Source: Symbiodinium kawagutii
Lineage: Eukaryota; Sar; Dinophyceae; Suessiales; Symbiodiniaceae
Length of the DNA: 64,000 nt
Assembly: GCA_009767595.1 (NCBI GenBank)
Contig: VSDK01012280.1
Span: forward strand, 359,630-423,629
Reading direction: 5' to 3'
The notes beneath the pieces are model-generated. The model was not told where the DNA came from and searched no databases. It saw only the letters and a list, made by a program, of their open reading frames with translations. Positions 40,201 through 52,555 of this stretch are shown here, piece after piece. Within the stretch, counting starts at the first letter, position 1; the number at the start of each line of letters is the position of its first letter. Made by a program: the position numbers and the translations under genes.

Positions 40201-43200
40201 CCGGGATAGACATTCGATGTGAAAAGTGTCTGTGCGACTATCGGAAGTCAGTATTTCAGTAACTGAAATTTCCGCGCGTCCTTGGATTCAATGGACGATC
40301 CATAGCCCCCTCATACTTGAGGGTACTTCACCAGCTACTTATGGTTAGACTAGTTGTGATTAGCTACTAGGAAGTTCACTTGTACCGTAAATGGGCCATT
40401 CCATTTTCATTTTCTTTTACCGCTTAGCCATTAATAGACCAAGTATTGAACCATTTCTTATCCATTGAGTGATCGACGCTAATTAAATAGGTCAATTACC
40501 CACAGTGGTGGAGGGCGCAGTCAAAAAATACCCACAGTAGTTACCTATGATTTAACCATTCCTGAATCCCGACGTTCTAATGAACTATCATGAGCCACTA
40601 GCTAACCGTAAACCCGAAACTCAAACATATTCTACCATTATTTGTTATCACGTTGTTTGCTAGCTACAACTGCCGCTTCCCATTAATTAATCATTCATTG
40701 CTTGATACATTACCCATTCAATCATGAAAATACATCAATTTACCAAGTACTACTCACCACCGAGCATCCATTACATGGAGTATCAAGTAGGCATTGATTG
40801 GCCATCCATTGATATCCATTGACCATTCATTGAGCACCAATGAGCCATTTTGCCATTCATCAGCCATTAAATGATTATCAGATCAACCATTGATTCCCCA
40901 TCGGTTAACCATGGCGGATCCATTAACAAGCCATGGGGAAACCATTAGCTAACCATCAATAGAAAGACACGGGCTAACCACTACTGAAACATTCATGCAT
41001 GCGCCATCAGTTGCCCGCTAGTAAGCAAATACCCAATAATGTATAACTATGAAAAGATGTAGTCACCCATTTCTGCACATGAAACTAACCAGCTCATCAA
41101 TAGAAAATCCATGAGCCAACCACTAATGAAATATTGATGAACCATGAGATTACCTCTATCAAACCCATAACCAACCATAATCATATGAATCCTTGCACCT
41201 GCCATTCAATAGCCGTTAGTGAACCATTAACCATCAGTTAGTTTGTCGTTAGCAAACTATTCTCTAGCCATTGCTAAGGATTGAGTCAACCATTACTTTG
41301 CCATCACTTAGCCGTAGCCTTTGATTAACCATTACATAGCCATTATCTCACGAATCATGAACCATTTCCTAGCCATGAACTAAGAATCAAATACAATCAC
41401 TAGATCCCTAATTTAGTACTAACGAGCAATCAGTCTTTGCCAATTAATATATTTGATTAAGTGGCAAACTAATCACTAATCACAAATTACTACATAGCCT
41501 CATTGATTAACCATTATAACCACAATTAAGCATTGATCAATCATTAATCATTAATTACTCGTATCACTAATCACAAAATACCAAATAATAACCCCTTCAG
41601 TTCATCACCAATTACTAATTCATCAGTGACTGATCATTAGTAGCAACCACCTTCCACTGACCTCACCTCTCACCTGCTCCAAGTTCACCCTTGTGACGTC
41701 GAGACAGCGGCTGTCGGCTGCTCCACCTGGTTCTAGCTTTGAGTGGCCTGGCTTCGGTGTGGCTCGTGTGGAGGAAGTCGCGTTGGAAGGGTTGGTGACC
41801 AACGGTTGGTGCATGACTTGCTGGGTTGGCCAACGGTGAGTTGGTTGAAGGGTGGGCCAATGGTTAGTTGGGATGTTGGTGAGTGGTCAATGGTTAAGTA
41901 TGGTGAAGTGCATTTCAATGGCTGATGGTTGGCCAATTGATGGTGAAGAGGGGGTTGAACGGTTAAAGGCTTATTGATATCTTATTGATGTTTATCGGGT
42001 TGATATCGGTTGATTGTTCGTACGTGCGTTAATAGTTGTTGGGGATCGTGTTTGTTGCTTATGGTATATCGCTGTGATTCTGGATCATTCTATGATGTTA
42101 TCCATGTTATCGACCGTAGCTCCTGGCCTGTTTCTGCTAGTGTTTGCCTGGCTTTTGAACCAGCTTGTACGCATTTGTTCATCCAGCAATGGTGCTCATC
42201 ATACTGAGGGTTAGTAGATTGGTTGCGTAGAAGGGCTAATAGTACAGGAGTATCATGAGCTGTTCTTGGCGTAACAGAACAGTATAGCTTGAGTAGCAGC
42301 AGGTCAAAGTGTGGTTTTTGCATTTGAAAGATGTCGTCGTTTTAGCATGGTTTGCATTCCCCAATGGCTTGATTGCCACAATTTGAGCCATGATCAAAAC
42401 TGAGATGGCACAAAGTCATCTCCAGCGGGTCAGCCGAAGTTGATGAACATGAACATCTCCTGAAGTCGACTCAAATCCATGGAGCACTTCAATTAACACA
42501 ATCCATGGCTACGACTAGTATAATCTATGAGCATGTTCCATGGTCAACCATGTCAACTAATAGGTTTATATTAGTGTTGATGATAACCTAATGCCTGGTG
42601 ATTTGACCATCAGTTACATGGGAATCACCATGTGGATGATGGATTCCACTCACCATGTTTTAACCCAGGGTAGACCCTGCGAATAGCTGAAGATACTGAC
42701 AACTACATGGTGCTTCCCTGTTGGTGACCAGGGCCATGGCTGACCATGGCTTGGGACCGACCCCAAGGTTGACCAGAACACTGATGATCCATGCCTGTGC
42801 TGCAAGCCTGAGCATCCTGGCAGCGCTGGTGGGTGGAATGTGGTGCATGAGAACCATCACCCATCACCAAGCACCACCATGATGATCCTGGGCCAAAAAG
42901 ATCGTAGGCTCTACCACCTCAGCCTGGCACTGCCGGGTTCCAGGGGGTCCCAGGGGGTTTCAGGGGGTGCTAGGGGGTTTCAGAGGGTTTCTGGGGGTCT
43001 CAGGCGGTTTCAGGGTGTTCCAGGGGGTTTCAAAGGGTCTCAGGCTACTTGGTGCTGGGCTTCTGCTTCCAAGTGGCCACCATGGCGGCGTTGCGGCTCA
43101 GTCGCGTGTCTGCCTGGAGGAAGGCCGAGAAGGTCATTTACCTGAGCCCTGGCGCGGCACGGTGGGTGACCATGGTGTGGCATTGGTGATGGGATGATGG

Positions 43201-46200
43201 TGGGTTGATGCTGGGTGATTGGTTGGTGGTGGGTCATTGTTGGTGATGTAAGTAGATGATCATTGATGATGGTCATGGTTGGTGATGGTTCAATTGATAG
43301 AATTATGATTACATGATGAGTGTGAATGGTTGGCAATCGGGCAATCAAACTTGTAATGTTCGTGTCGGTAGTGCTTGGTAAGTTTTCATTTTCAATGAGG
43401 GTCAATAATTTCACATACTGGGCAATAACTGTTGAAAGTGTTCCAAGATAGATACATAGCCATGCTGATGGTCCATCAGCTGAATGATGATTCAGCAGAG
43501 TGAGCTGACTCATGGCTGCTGCACAGATGACACAACCGACACTGACGCATGTGCATTGCATTGACACAGTGCACGTGCAACTGTAAAAGTCGCTTGAAGC
43601 TGTGGATTGAATCCTGGAGGGGGCTAGTTAGCACATGGTTTTGAAGAACCACAATGATTCAAAAATGCATCATCTAGATACACAAATGCAATATTTCATG
43701 CAGGAAACCCGAACACCTCAGCAGCAGCAATCTAAAGATTTCTCGAGCACAAGTTATTAAGCCATCCAAAATCAACATCAACCAATCACTTTTTTCTCAA
43801 AACATATCACCATATCTCACTGACGTCAGTTGGTGTCACAAAAAATCAAACAAAAAAACAAAAACACATATTGCAGGACCGTTCAGCCATGTCGTGTTTC
43901 TCACGTTTTTGCTTCTCAAAGCCTGCCCTGTTTGGATTTAGATGTGGGGGTTTCTCAAATTATGTAATTAACCTCAAAGATGGCTGGTTATTGCCTATAA
44001 ATAGTTAGTACTCGATGTGGGGGTCCCCCTATGGCTTGAGATGCCGCCACATGTTCGAATACACATGCGCTAGGAAAGAGCGGCAACATGGCAGACACGG
44101 CATGACACCCCGCGCTGTGGGCATTTGTGGGCACTGTGCTGGGCAAATCCCAGCGACTGCAGAACCAGAGTTGGCATTTTACTAGTTGCCAATCTTAACC
44201 TATTGAATTTGAGATTGTTAGATAAAGAATCAAATGGCTAGCAACCACGGATTAATCATATGGTTAACCACTACTAGCCATCAAAAATGGCTATTCAAGC
44301 AATATATGGTTGAGAAGCCACTGACAATTATGTTTGTAAACATGCATTAGTCATAGCCACTAATGATCATGGAGTGGGGGTAACCGTGGTTTTATTATTC
44401 GCCATTCAATGACCTAACCCTTGTTAGCCAATTTATAAAGTCTTTTTTGTATAGAGAGAGCCCTTGGCAGAATCCTAAGGTTTACTTACGCTTGCACCAT
44501 CTATCTTGAAGTTGCCTTGTCATTTTTCAACCTCATCACACGGCACAGCAGACTTGCTTGGTTCCGTTGGGGACTGGTTCGCAAGGTGCCACATTATCGG
44601 AACGCAAGAACACCTTTGAACGAGAAAATCCCAGGCCACCGTTGCTTTCAGGATGTCATGTCTCCACTTCAAACGGTGATCCAATTTGACCAAAAATCGT
44701 TTGGATGGCTTAAATCCAGCAACCGGATCAGAAGCCCTGCATGAGAAATACCAAAAGGCCACCAATATGTATAGAAGGAAAACCTCAACAGCAGTCCTGG
44801 TCACACAATTATGTCAGCTTCAAAGGTCTCCAGATACAACTGCGTCACCAGTGACAGTTTTTTACGCCGCTGTCACACTTCTCAGCCCCCTTCCCGGAAG
44901 TGCAGATTCCAAGGCCCTGGCCTTCCGTTTTGGGTGGGCCACCAACGTTGGTTCATGAGTGGGAAGTATCATGATATATCATGATGTACCTGATATCTCT
45001 GTATCAGGAAGGTTTCCTACAGTTCTATCAGCCATGGATCTATATGGAAGTTGCAGTGGTAGAATCTATATAGAACTTGCAGGTTCCTCTAGGGATGAGA
45101 TCCACAATTCCGGTGCCCAGGAATGGCATCCTCTTCCAAGAGGAGCGCGCCGGCGTTTCGGTGTTCTGCGCATGGGCGGTGAACTTTAGCTGGTGGAGTC
45201 CGCCCCAGGAGCTGCCGTTGGGGTGTTCCTGTCGGTGCTGGGCTTGGGGAGATGTGAAGTAAGCAGTTCCACATGGGACCTGGATGGACCTGGATGGACA
45301 CCTGGTAGACTCTACCTGGTAGACCATGAAACTTGCATCTACGAGCAGCACGCGAACTACACTACAGATCCATGAAAATCAACTTGGAAATTTAAGGCAT
45401 CATGGCTTACAGCAGTGAATAACAATACATTGGGGCCATGGACATCGCGGGATATATAGTTGCTCAGAGCTCCCAGCCTATTTGGAAACAAGCCTGGGAC
45501 TTGATACTTTGGTGATCTTTTTAGAAACGAGTTTGTGGTCGGGAATGTTTTGCCAATAAAGCGAAATGGAGACCGTTGGTTCAAGTGAAGCGACCAATGA
45601 TTCGAATCGGTTTACGATTTGGATGTGGGACATCGGACGCTCTCCCATTCCTTTCGCGGTGTTTGTCTTACACCTCATGTACCAACAGCTTTTGGTAAAC
45701 TAAGAAGGCAAGGCAATGGAAAGCACTATCATTGATGAGTAAGATTTAGTATACATAAACTTGTTTTCAAACATGGGGATGTTTATGGACTTTCTATTGA
45801 GTTTGTTTGCCAAAATGTCATCAATCTAGCATTTCTTGAGACATTACCAGCACGGAGTCATCCAAAGGGGTACGGGTGCGATGTCAGGGCTCGCTTGCAT
45901 CGCTGACTCAGGCCTCGGATCAGACCCGTGGAACATGTTTGAAACAGCATTGATCACTCAAACCGGAAAGCTGCTTGGTGGTTTCAAACATTTGTTATGT
46001 CCCCTAGTATGTGGGAATATTTGGGATGGTTGGCTGACATCGCATTGCATTGCATTTGACATAGCCTTAAAAAGTTGCTATTTGATTCACTTCACTCGCT
46101 AGCTCTCGGGGATCATGTCATGACCTTTGCACGGTGCAGACATATTTGCCGTATTTTTGCGCTGTTTGTGCAGCTTTCTTCTGGTAATGTGCTAGAGGCT

Positions 46201-49000
46201 ATAGGTGCTACATTTGCATCCCTGAACATTGTTTGCCCATCAGCACAGCCAAAGCTTTCAGGTCCGATGCCACCATATGGTCCCAGTTGTTGACTGAACA
46301 TATTCTAATTAGAGATTTCGCTACTCTTACAACATCTCCATGCTATGTTTATGTTCGGGCAGTGATGCTTCCTGAAGTCCCAAAGTGAGCCATGCCATCC
46401 TTATGACGGCAAACTACTCTCACAGTTTCCGGTCTTTGGGTCTGACAAGAGTAATTAGCGGTCTTGCTTTGCTTATCAGGCGGAGTTTAGTCTGTGCATT
46501 CTGATGGATCTGTGTGCAAGCGCGAATACGAAGAGCAAAAATCTGTTTTGAATGATAAAAAAACATGTTTTGAATGATAAAAAACATATCATTCAAAATA
46601 TGGCGGGCACTGTCTGGAGCGACAGTAGTTTACACCCCCATGGGTCACCGACCAAAATGGTACTGGAAAGTAGTGATGAGGCGCCGTGGCATGGAGACAG
46701 GTATGGAGCTCTCAGGTTATGGGATGGTTGGCTGATTGACTACTGCTTGTGTGATGGCTTATAACTTAATTATAATATCTTATAATGGCTTGAAGCACCA
46801 GCCTTCGGGATACCAGGTGAAAACCTTTCCCCTCAAAAATCTATGCTTTTGATGCGCATCGTATCAGGACACTCGCGTTTTACTAGCTCGCCCATGTGCT
46901 TGCATATTGCTACTCCTATTTTGCTGCTCGGAGTTGTTGGGCGGCGATGATTCAGCAGATCCAGTTAGAGAGCAGTGTGAGAGGCGGAAGGGTTGACCGT
47001 TCAAGATCCCATCCGAGCTGGCGCATACCTGAGCCCATCCATTGGTTACTGGGGATTGCAATATACCTTAGCCCACCAGGCTTGGATGCCTTGCAAGGGC
47101 ACTCCAGCTAGCGGCCTGAACTTGGCATGTCCCAGACCAATCACAGAGGCAATGCTCTGAAGAAAATCTTGGAGTTCTCATATTTGCGATCCAAGCTGGC
47201 CCTCAACTTTGAGACTGATGTGTTACTTGGCGGATCTTTAACTCTTCAGACTTGTCGGCTCTCCATTTCAATCAGTCACAGGCGCAACCATCTTCTTGTA
47301 TAGGTAGGTTGATAGGTTGTTTCTATTTGTTTCTCATCTTCACATAGTGTATGTCAGTGTTTGTACTTTAAGCTTATTTCGGTATCATGCATGGTCCATC
47401 GTTCAGTCTGCTATGTTTAGCCCATGCATTGCCATGAAGACACACGGCCAGGGTCGCCACCGGGCGTCAGGTTGCTGAATGCCTTCGAGCGTGCTGCCAT
47501 CGAACGAGTCGCTGACTTTGCGTGTTTGCAGGTGCGTTTTCAGCTTTCGGGACCTTGTGGTTTTTCTCTATCCCTAGCCTTCCAGTTACCTTTATGGTGG
47601 GTAACTATCCCTAAACAATGGTATAAACCAGCTGGTTACCCACTATAGAGGTGACTGGAAGGGTAGGGTATACCAGTTCCACAGTTTAACAACTACAAGT
47701 GTAGCCCTCGCATTTGGTTGATGTTTTCCCAAAGATGCAACGAGATCACGAGGATATCAAGGATGTCCCATCAGGTGTTGGAAACGGTGGGTTTCAGGGT
47801 TGATATGGTGAACCATTCGTTTGTGTGCAGCTTTGGTACCAGAGCAATTCCCACGGTTATTTTTTGGAACTGGGGCAAGAAAAAGAGCAATTCCCAGCGG
47901 GGTAATGTCAAAGAAATGACATACAACTTTTTTCAAATGCGATTTTGGCCACGGGAAAGGCGATCGATGACACCGGTCGAAACATGGTTGGTTGATGTTG
48001 GTTGGGTTTGCCACGGTTTGTGCCTCCCCTTTCGACGATAAACCCGATGTATTGTCGGCAATTTCCATGGAGCAGCGCCTTGGACTGCCGCTATCATTTT
48101 TGCTCAAGCCTGTTGGAAGCTGTTCTCAAGCTCGAGGTGTAGGATACAGCACAGCAGATTTGACTACGCCAGACGCTTGATGGAAGTTGTGTGATGGTGG
48201 TGTGCTTGGTGGGGTAAGTAGCACTGCGCCCTGTGAAAGTCGGTAGCTTGCAGTGGCCTGCTTATCCATGGGCAAAAAGGTCATTCGGATTCATATGGTA
48301 TCTTGGGGATCGTCACGGAAACCTATCCATGATAGCTTGCGGTTTTGGTGGAGCTCTATGAATAGTAGCAACCCGCAATAAGTAAAGCCCCGGCGGATCA
48401 AAGCTAGAGTATTCCCCAAAAGAGATGGATTGCCTACTTACACTTGGGTTTATTCAAGCAATGGATGGTACCTAGGAACACCATTCCCAAAAGAATATTC
48501 CGCAAAAGGATGAAACAACTATTCATCAAAAGTGCCATCCAGGGTCCAGGGTTGATGAATTGTTGATTAATCCTGGGGTATCATTGTGCTAACTAACCCC
48601 CTGCCCAGAGCTTCCATGGGATGGGCAGCTTGGTAATTGTCCGGTAATTGTCCGCTACGGGACGGTGTTTTGAATAGCGACTTCTTAGTCTGGCCAGGAT
48701 TGGGTGCAAAGACTTGGGCCAATTTTGGGTGCTATCAAAGGTTCAGTGATGTGATGCCACACTTTTTTGGATTCAAATTCTTGGGGGAGCTGTCAGGATT
48801 CTCAAATATTATCAAGGTTATGAGCATTCCATGAGGTATGATGTGGAAAAGTCACGTTGTTGCCCGATAGCTTCTTTGCCAAAGTCCCAGTATTGCACGC
48901 ACGGGTCAATTCCAAGATACTGAATGACTATTGTACGAGTTGATGCTGCATGATGCTGAAGTTGTACGAGTTGATGCTGACAGCATCCGAAAGTTGTCAC

Positions 49001-49061
<61 letters not shown>

Positions 49062-52000
49062 GAGGATCACCAATCCAAAGCGTCGAAATCACAATCATTT
49101 CGATACCAAATGCTGTAGATCACCGAGGCTGTTCCACCCGTCACCCGCAACCTCTGGCGACAAAGAAGGGTTGATTCCTAGGGTGTTTGACGAGTGAGCT
49201 GGGCATGTTGCTCAGCGGCCGTTTACCGAAAGGAACGGAAAATCACACGAGAGGAGAATAACCGAAAGATTGTGGAATTTCTATGGCCAAGTCCATCGGA
49301 GGGCGATTCCATTCTGAGGGCTACCAGCCATGAACATGATCGATCGATGACTATGAAGCCATGTGGTCAACTCTGTCATTCCTGAGACGGGGAAAAACAC
49401 CAATGGTCATTTCCCGACTTAAATCCGTACTGGGTAGCTGCTACTGGGTAGCTTGGTGGTTCGAACCGTTGGCATCTCGCGGATCCCCGCGGCAGAGATT
49501 CCCTCAGCTCATGGGCTCGCCCCCAGTGCCCTTCGCCGTTGCCAGGACCAGCGACCCATGGCGAACGTATACAGCGGAGCACCCACCGTGGACGAAGAAG
49601 CCGCGCCGGAGGGCACGTCCAGGGAGCCCTTGATGGTCGAGGCGCTTGGGGTTGGATGGGTTGGATGGGTTGCTTGGTGATGCTTGGTGCGTGTTGGATC
49701 AAGGCCCAATGCATCGTTGACGGAGGCTGGTGACTAACCATGGCTTTTTGATAAATCAGATGGGGAGTACTACCTAGATCTACCTGGCAATAATGGTTGA
49801 GCCGTCATTGAATCATCTGACCATGGCTTGGCCCTTGCTGAACCTTAATCATCCCTCCTTCAGCCCAATTTATTGGCTCAATTGACCGTCATGAAAAAGT
49901 TAGCCATCATTAGACCCTTTGTTCACCACAGCAAGAACGGTCAGTCATAAATTAGTCAACCACCATCAGTTACCATGAATTCATCTATTCGCCCTCATTA
50001 ACCACCATCCGATCCGGTAGTCCATATTCAGGGTTGCCATATTGCAATCAATATGATCAGCCAATATTAGTTGAGTAGTCAACATCGATCAATGTTGCAA
50101 GTTTGCAATCAGTACGATCAGCTAATATTTGTTGAGTAGTCAACATCGATCAATATCAATACATGATCAACAAATATTAACGACAGTAGTGGTTATAACT
50201 CATGTTTGGCTCATGTCTTGGGTCAACTTATAGATCAATCACCAATATAGCCCAGATTTAACAATCAAGTAGCCACACAATCACCGATGAAACCACCATA
50301 ATCACCGACGAAACCACCAAAATCATCAATTAAAATACCATGATTCCCCATAAGCATCAAGATTTAATCATTATTCCCTAAGGTTCAGCATCCAACCATG
50401 GATTATAATGACTAAGTAATGAACCCACCAATTAACCATTTGACATATTTAGCCATGCCCATTATGATTCATGGATATTCATGGCATCCATTTGGCCATT
50501 TTGACCATTTTGACCCACCATCACCATGACTAGGATCAGCCATCGATGTATCCGCGCGCCAGGCCGATAGGGCCAGCTCCGACGAGATCATCGCGGCGCC
50601 GGGCGAAAGCTTCGTGGGACGGCGCTGGAAGGCGCCACGGGGTCCGTTGCCGTGGTGGACCGATCCATGGGGGTCCATGGGGTCCTATGGCGCTACGGAT
50701 TGTTGACCTATTTCTAGGGCTTATTTCTAGGGCTTATATGGGCTTATACCATCTGACATCTTATAATTCATAACGTAAAACTAACTCCAGTACCGGTGGA
50801 GAATTGTAGGGGAGATTCACCAACAAGAACGGATAAACAACTAGTGCTTGGTGGTTTGATTAACATTTTCATGGTTCCAGATGTGTTAACCAATGGGTTG
50901 GTGGGTTGACAAGCACATGATTTTTAGAGCATGAAACCACCAAGCAGGTAAAGGGTTGCTACTAATGAGTGCTAGTAATGATGAAGGTCAGTGGCTCAAT
51001 ATGCTCAATGTCATGGTTTGAATCGATTAGAGTGAAGCATATGACTATTGACAGGAAAACTAGCAGCATGATGACAAGCCGTATTGATCGACAGTTAACC
51101 CACGGGAAAGGTTCACCTTTTCCATGCAAGTTGATGGTAAACCAGTATTTGAAAGCCGGACGATCATTTGATGGTGTAATGACTCTGTAACTTGGGCAAG
51201 CCGTTGGCTACTACCCTGGCAAGGAAATAATGCTTACACCTTGCAAAACTAACCCGGGAATCCTGCATGTGAGTTTCTAGGACCTAGTAATTTAGCTATT
51301 GGTAGGGGCTGGTAAGATTTACATCATTGTTCAGCATGTCTGAAAATGGCTGAGTTGATCGTGGCAGATCATTCCGAACGGCCAACAATGGCTAGCTAGG
51401 CTTAGTAAAGTAGCTACAGTGTTGAAGTTTCAGGGATTGATTGCATCGCTTTAAAAACCTTCCTTGACCAACTCCACACTCATAGCCACGGAGGTTGGTT
51501 GGTGACTGGGCTTCTCATTCAGAACGGTCTTTTTTTGGGTGACCCCAGTCATGGTAATGGCGCATGCCCATATTGAGGTTAATGATGGTTCATGGAGCCC
51601 ACCCAAAGACATGAATTGAAGGGACGCAGCTGGATGTGCTTGAACTCTGGGTTGCAGTTTGGACATTGAATTGTTTTCATCCACCATTTCATCCGGGAGC
51701 TGCCGGTGTAGGCAGCTGCGATCACAGCCACCCTCCTTTTGGTGGGTGCTGTGGCCTTTTATGTGTCCAGCCCATGCCGCAACCCCGTGGCCTCGCTCTT
51801 CNNNNNNNNNNNNNNGCTCTTCCGCGGAAACTCCATTGAGTTGGTGACTGGGATGGTCGCCTGGGAGTGGGCCACTGGGAAGGCCCTGGGTGGCTGGTTT
51901 TAGCGATGTTTATTGAAGCTTTTTCTGGGTTGGTGTATTGGTGAATATTGTTTGAAACACAGATCAGAGAAAAGGGTACAGTGGTAAATCTGGGATGGGC

Positions 52001-52555
52001 TTTGAAGTCACATTTGGGATTTCACCAGCCAATGCTTGCTGCCCCTCCGTGTCCGGAAATTACACAAAAGCTTTGCATAGTCATGGGGACGGTTGAAGGT
52101 GAACAAGCAAAGTGGAAGAAGGTTCACATGTCAGCTTCTCCTGAGAATTGTAGTTCTGCTTGGAGCTTTGACTTGGACAGCCTCACACCCGCAACTTCTG
52201 ACAGTTCTTTTCCCGGGTGAGGATGGTTTCAATGTTCAAGGATATTCAAGGATGCCGGTCCCTCATAACATCTCATGACATCTCACAACATCACTACCGT
52301 ACATAGATGTAGGCAGTATGCATGAAGTTTTCCATGTTCAACAGCTTTCATCATGTTCGTAGATGTGCAGCTTCATGACCTTGGGACACCAAACCCACCA
52401 AAACCCACCAAAACCCATCCCTCATCATCCCCACCCCTCGCAGCTCGCAGGTGGAAAAAGCCCAGCTCGAGGCGGCCTCGCGACATCTGAAGTCTGTGTC
52501 CCGAGAGGAGGCCGACAAAATGGTGAAAGAGGCGCCGCGCAGCGCCATGCCATAG
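31247..52555 (+). CDS. Gene 6: 15-exon gene, putative acylated membrane protein
   Basis: Exons: 31247-31345, 32587-32728, 33366-33408, 35673-35756, 39122-39263 (or 39206), 41684-41790, 42732-42832, 43044-43161, 45093-45178, 47452-47531, 49546-49650, 50563-50641, 51716-51889, 52135-52216, 52444-52555. All 14 joins use GT-AG and keep phase, giving ATG to TAG and about 510 residues once the artefactual gap at 51.8 kb is collapsed. The N-terminus MGANHSTKQ fits the N-myristoylation rule (Gly2, Ser6) and the ATG has a good context (ggccATGG). Hydrophobic stretches lie at about 223-255 (from IHACAASLSILAALV into YLVLGFCFQV) and about 397-414 (AITATLLLVGAVAFYVSS). The tail is charged and helical (VEKAQLEAASRHLKSVSREE, then ADKMVKEAP). 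Splice signals plus frame are the only evidence and individual exons may be wrong. I know no family for it. Confidence 0.6.
32800..32886 (+). pseudogene. Short ORF copy related to 28.2 kb
   Basis: An intronic 28-residue frame, from ATG to TGA, contains AKAYAFIREELKELAALG. The frame at 28185 reads MVRMIIITEALKESAALLG, and the DNA before both is also similar (gctc/gctcc ggaccca...). They look like two diverged copies of the same dispersed element, the later one truncated. The element type is unknown. Confidence 0.4.
34395..34416. repeat. (GA)n microsatellite
   Basis: A run of about eleven GA units in the intron between the exons ending 33408 and starting 35673. Confidence 0.9.
36309..36988. 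other. Assembly gap, 680 N
   Basis: A run of N in the middle of the 12-bp array. The true array length is unknown. Confidence 0.99.
37085..37700. repeat. 371-bp segmental duplication inside the array
   Basis: A distinctive variant string (ggaagagtgttggaagatat) at 37091 recurs at 37462, and gtaagaatgccagaagagat at 37200 recurs at 37571, both 371 bp apart. Since 371 is not a multiple of 12, a small deletion near 37340 occurred in one copy. A 120-bp duplication follows (atggcagaagatatggcaga, about 37696 and 37816). Confidence 0.85.
38211..38690. repeat. 96-bp higher-order repeat (8 x 12 bp)
   Basis: The word gaatgccagaagatatgtca starts at 38211, 38307, 38403, 38499 and 38595, exactly 96 bp apart. 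Each period holds eight 12-bp variants in the same order, with near identity between copies, so this end of the array was amplified most recently. Confidence 0.93.
39986..40086. repeat. (GT)n microsatellites
   Basis: Two GT runs, about 39986-40003 and 40070-40085, in the intron after the exon that starts at 39122. Confidence 0.85.
40340..41640. repeat. C/A-rich low-complexity tract (aaccatta words)
   Basis: About 1.3 kb dominated by accatta, taaccat, ccattaa and atcacta words on the + strand, with hardly any of the complementary tggtt words. It fills the 3' part of the intron before the exon 41684-41790. No open frame of interest. Confidence 0.75.
42941..43043. repeat. 10-bp repeat (cagggggttt) ending in the splice acceptor
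   Basis: Ten units of exactly 10 bp, each beginning with cag or a one-base variant. The cag of the last partial unit (43041-43043) is the acceptor of the exon 43044-43161. The repeat fills the second half of the 211-bp intron. Confidence 0.93.
44450..44960. other. Intronic ORF pair, unrecognised
   Basis: Within the 1.9 kb intron of gene 6 (43162-45092), overlapping frames are open on + (44517-44744, 44686-44958) and - (44520-44804). Composition is protein-like but no motif is recognised. It may be an old transposable-element fragment. Confidence 0.15.
47718..48180 (+). other. Intronic ORF region, possibly frameshifted relic
   Basis: A 107-residue + frame (47718-48041) is followed by an overlapping + frame (47992-48180), and the - strand is open over 47757-48107. 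It lies inside the 2 kb intron 47532-49545 of gene 6. I recognise no domain and cannot decide the strand. Confidence 0.18.
49004..49062. repeat. (ATC)n microsatellite
   Basis: About 20 pure ATC units in an intron of gene 6. Confidence 0.95.
49790..50540. repeat. C/A-rich low-complexity intron tract
   Basis: It is dominated by ccatca, aaccacc and attaacca words and lies in the 3' part of the intron 49651-50562. The 5' end of the same intron is G/T-rich (gttggatgggttggatgggt). It includes two 21-bp copies of tcaccgaygaaaccaccawaa at about 50281-50322. Confidence 0.7.
50042..50154. repeat. Tandem duplication, 61-bp period
   Basis: Positions 50042-50093 recur at 50103-50154 with about six differences. 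The shared core includes gagtagtcaacatcgatcaa. Confidence 0.9.
51802..51815. other. Assembly gap, 14 N, with duplicated flank
   Basis: The gap sits inside exon 13 of gene 6. The heptamer gctcttc, the recognition site of BspQI/SapI, ends immediately left of the N run and starts again immediately right of it. Removing the N run and one heptamer (21 bp) leaves the reading frame intact, so the duplication is probably a join artefact. Confidence 0.9.
52391..52417. repeat. 10-bp repeat (aaacccacca) before last exon of gene 6
   Basis: Nearly three exact 10-bp copies lie about 25 bp upstream of the acceptor of the terminal exon 52444-52555. Confidence 0.9.

Noticed and set aside
49456-49500. tRNA T-arm-like ggttcgaacc
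   Set aside because: No acceptor stem, D-arm or anticodon arm can be built around it.
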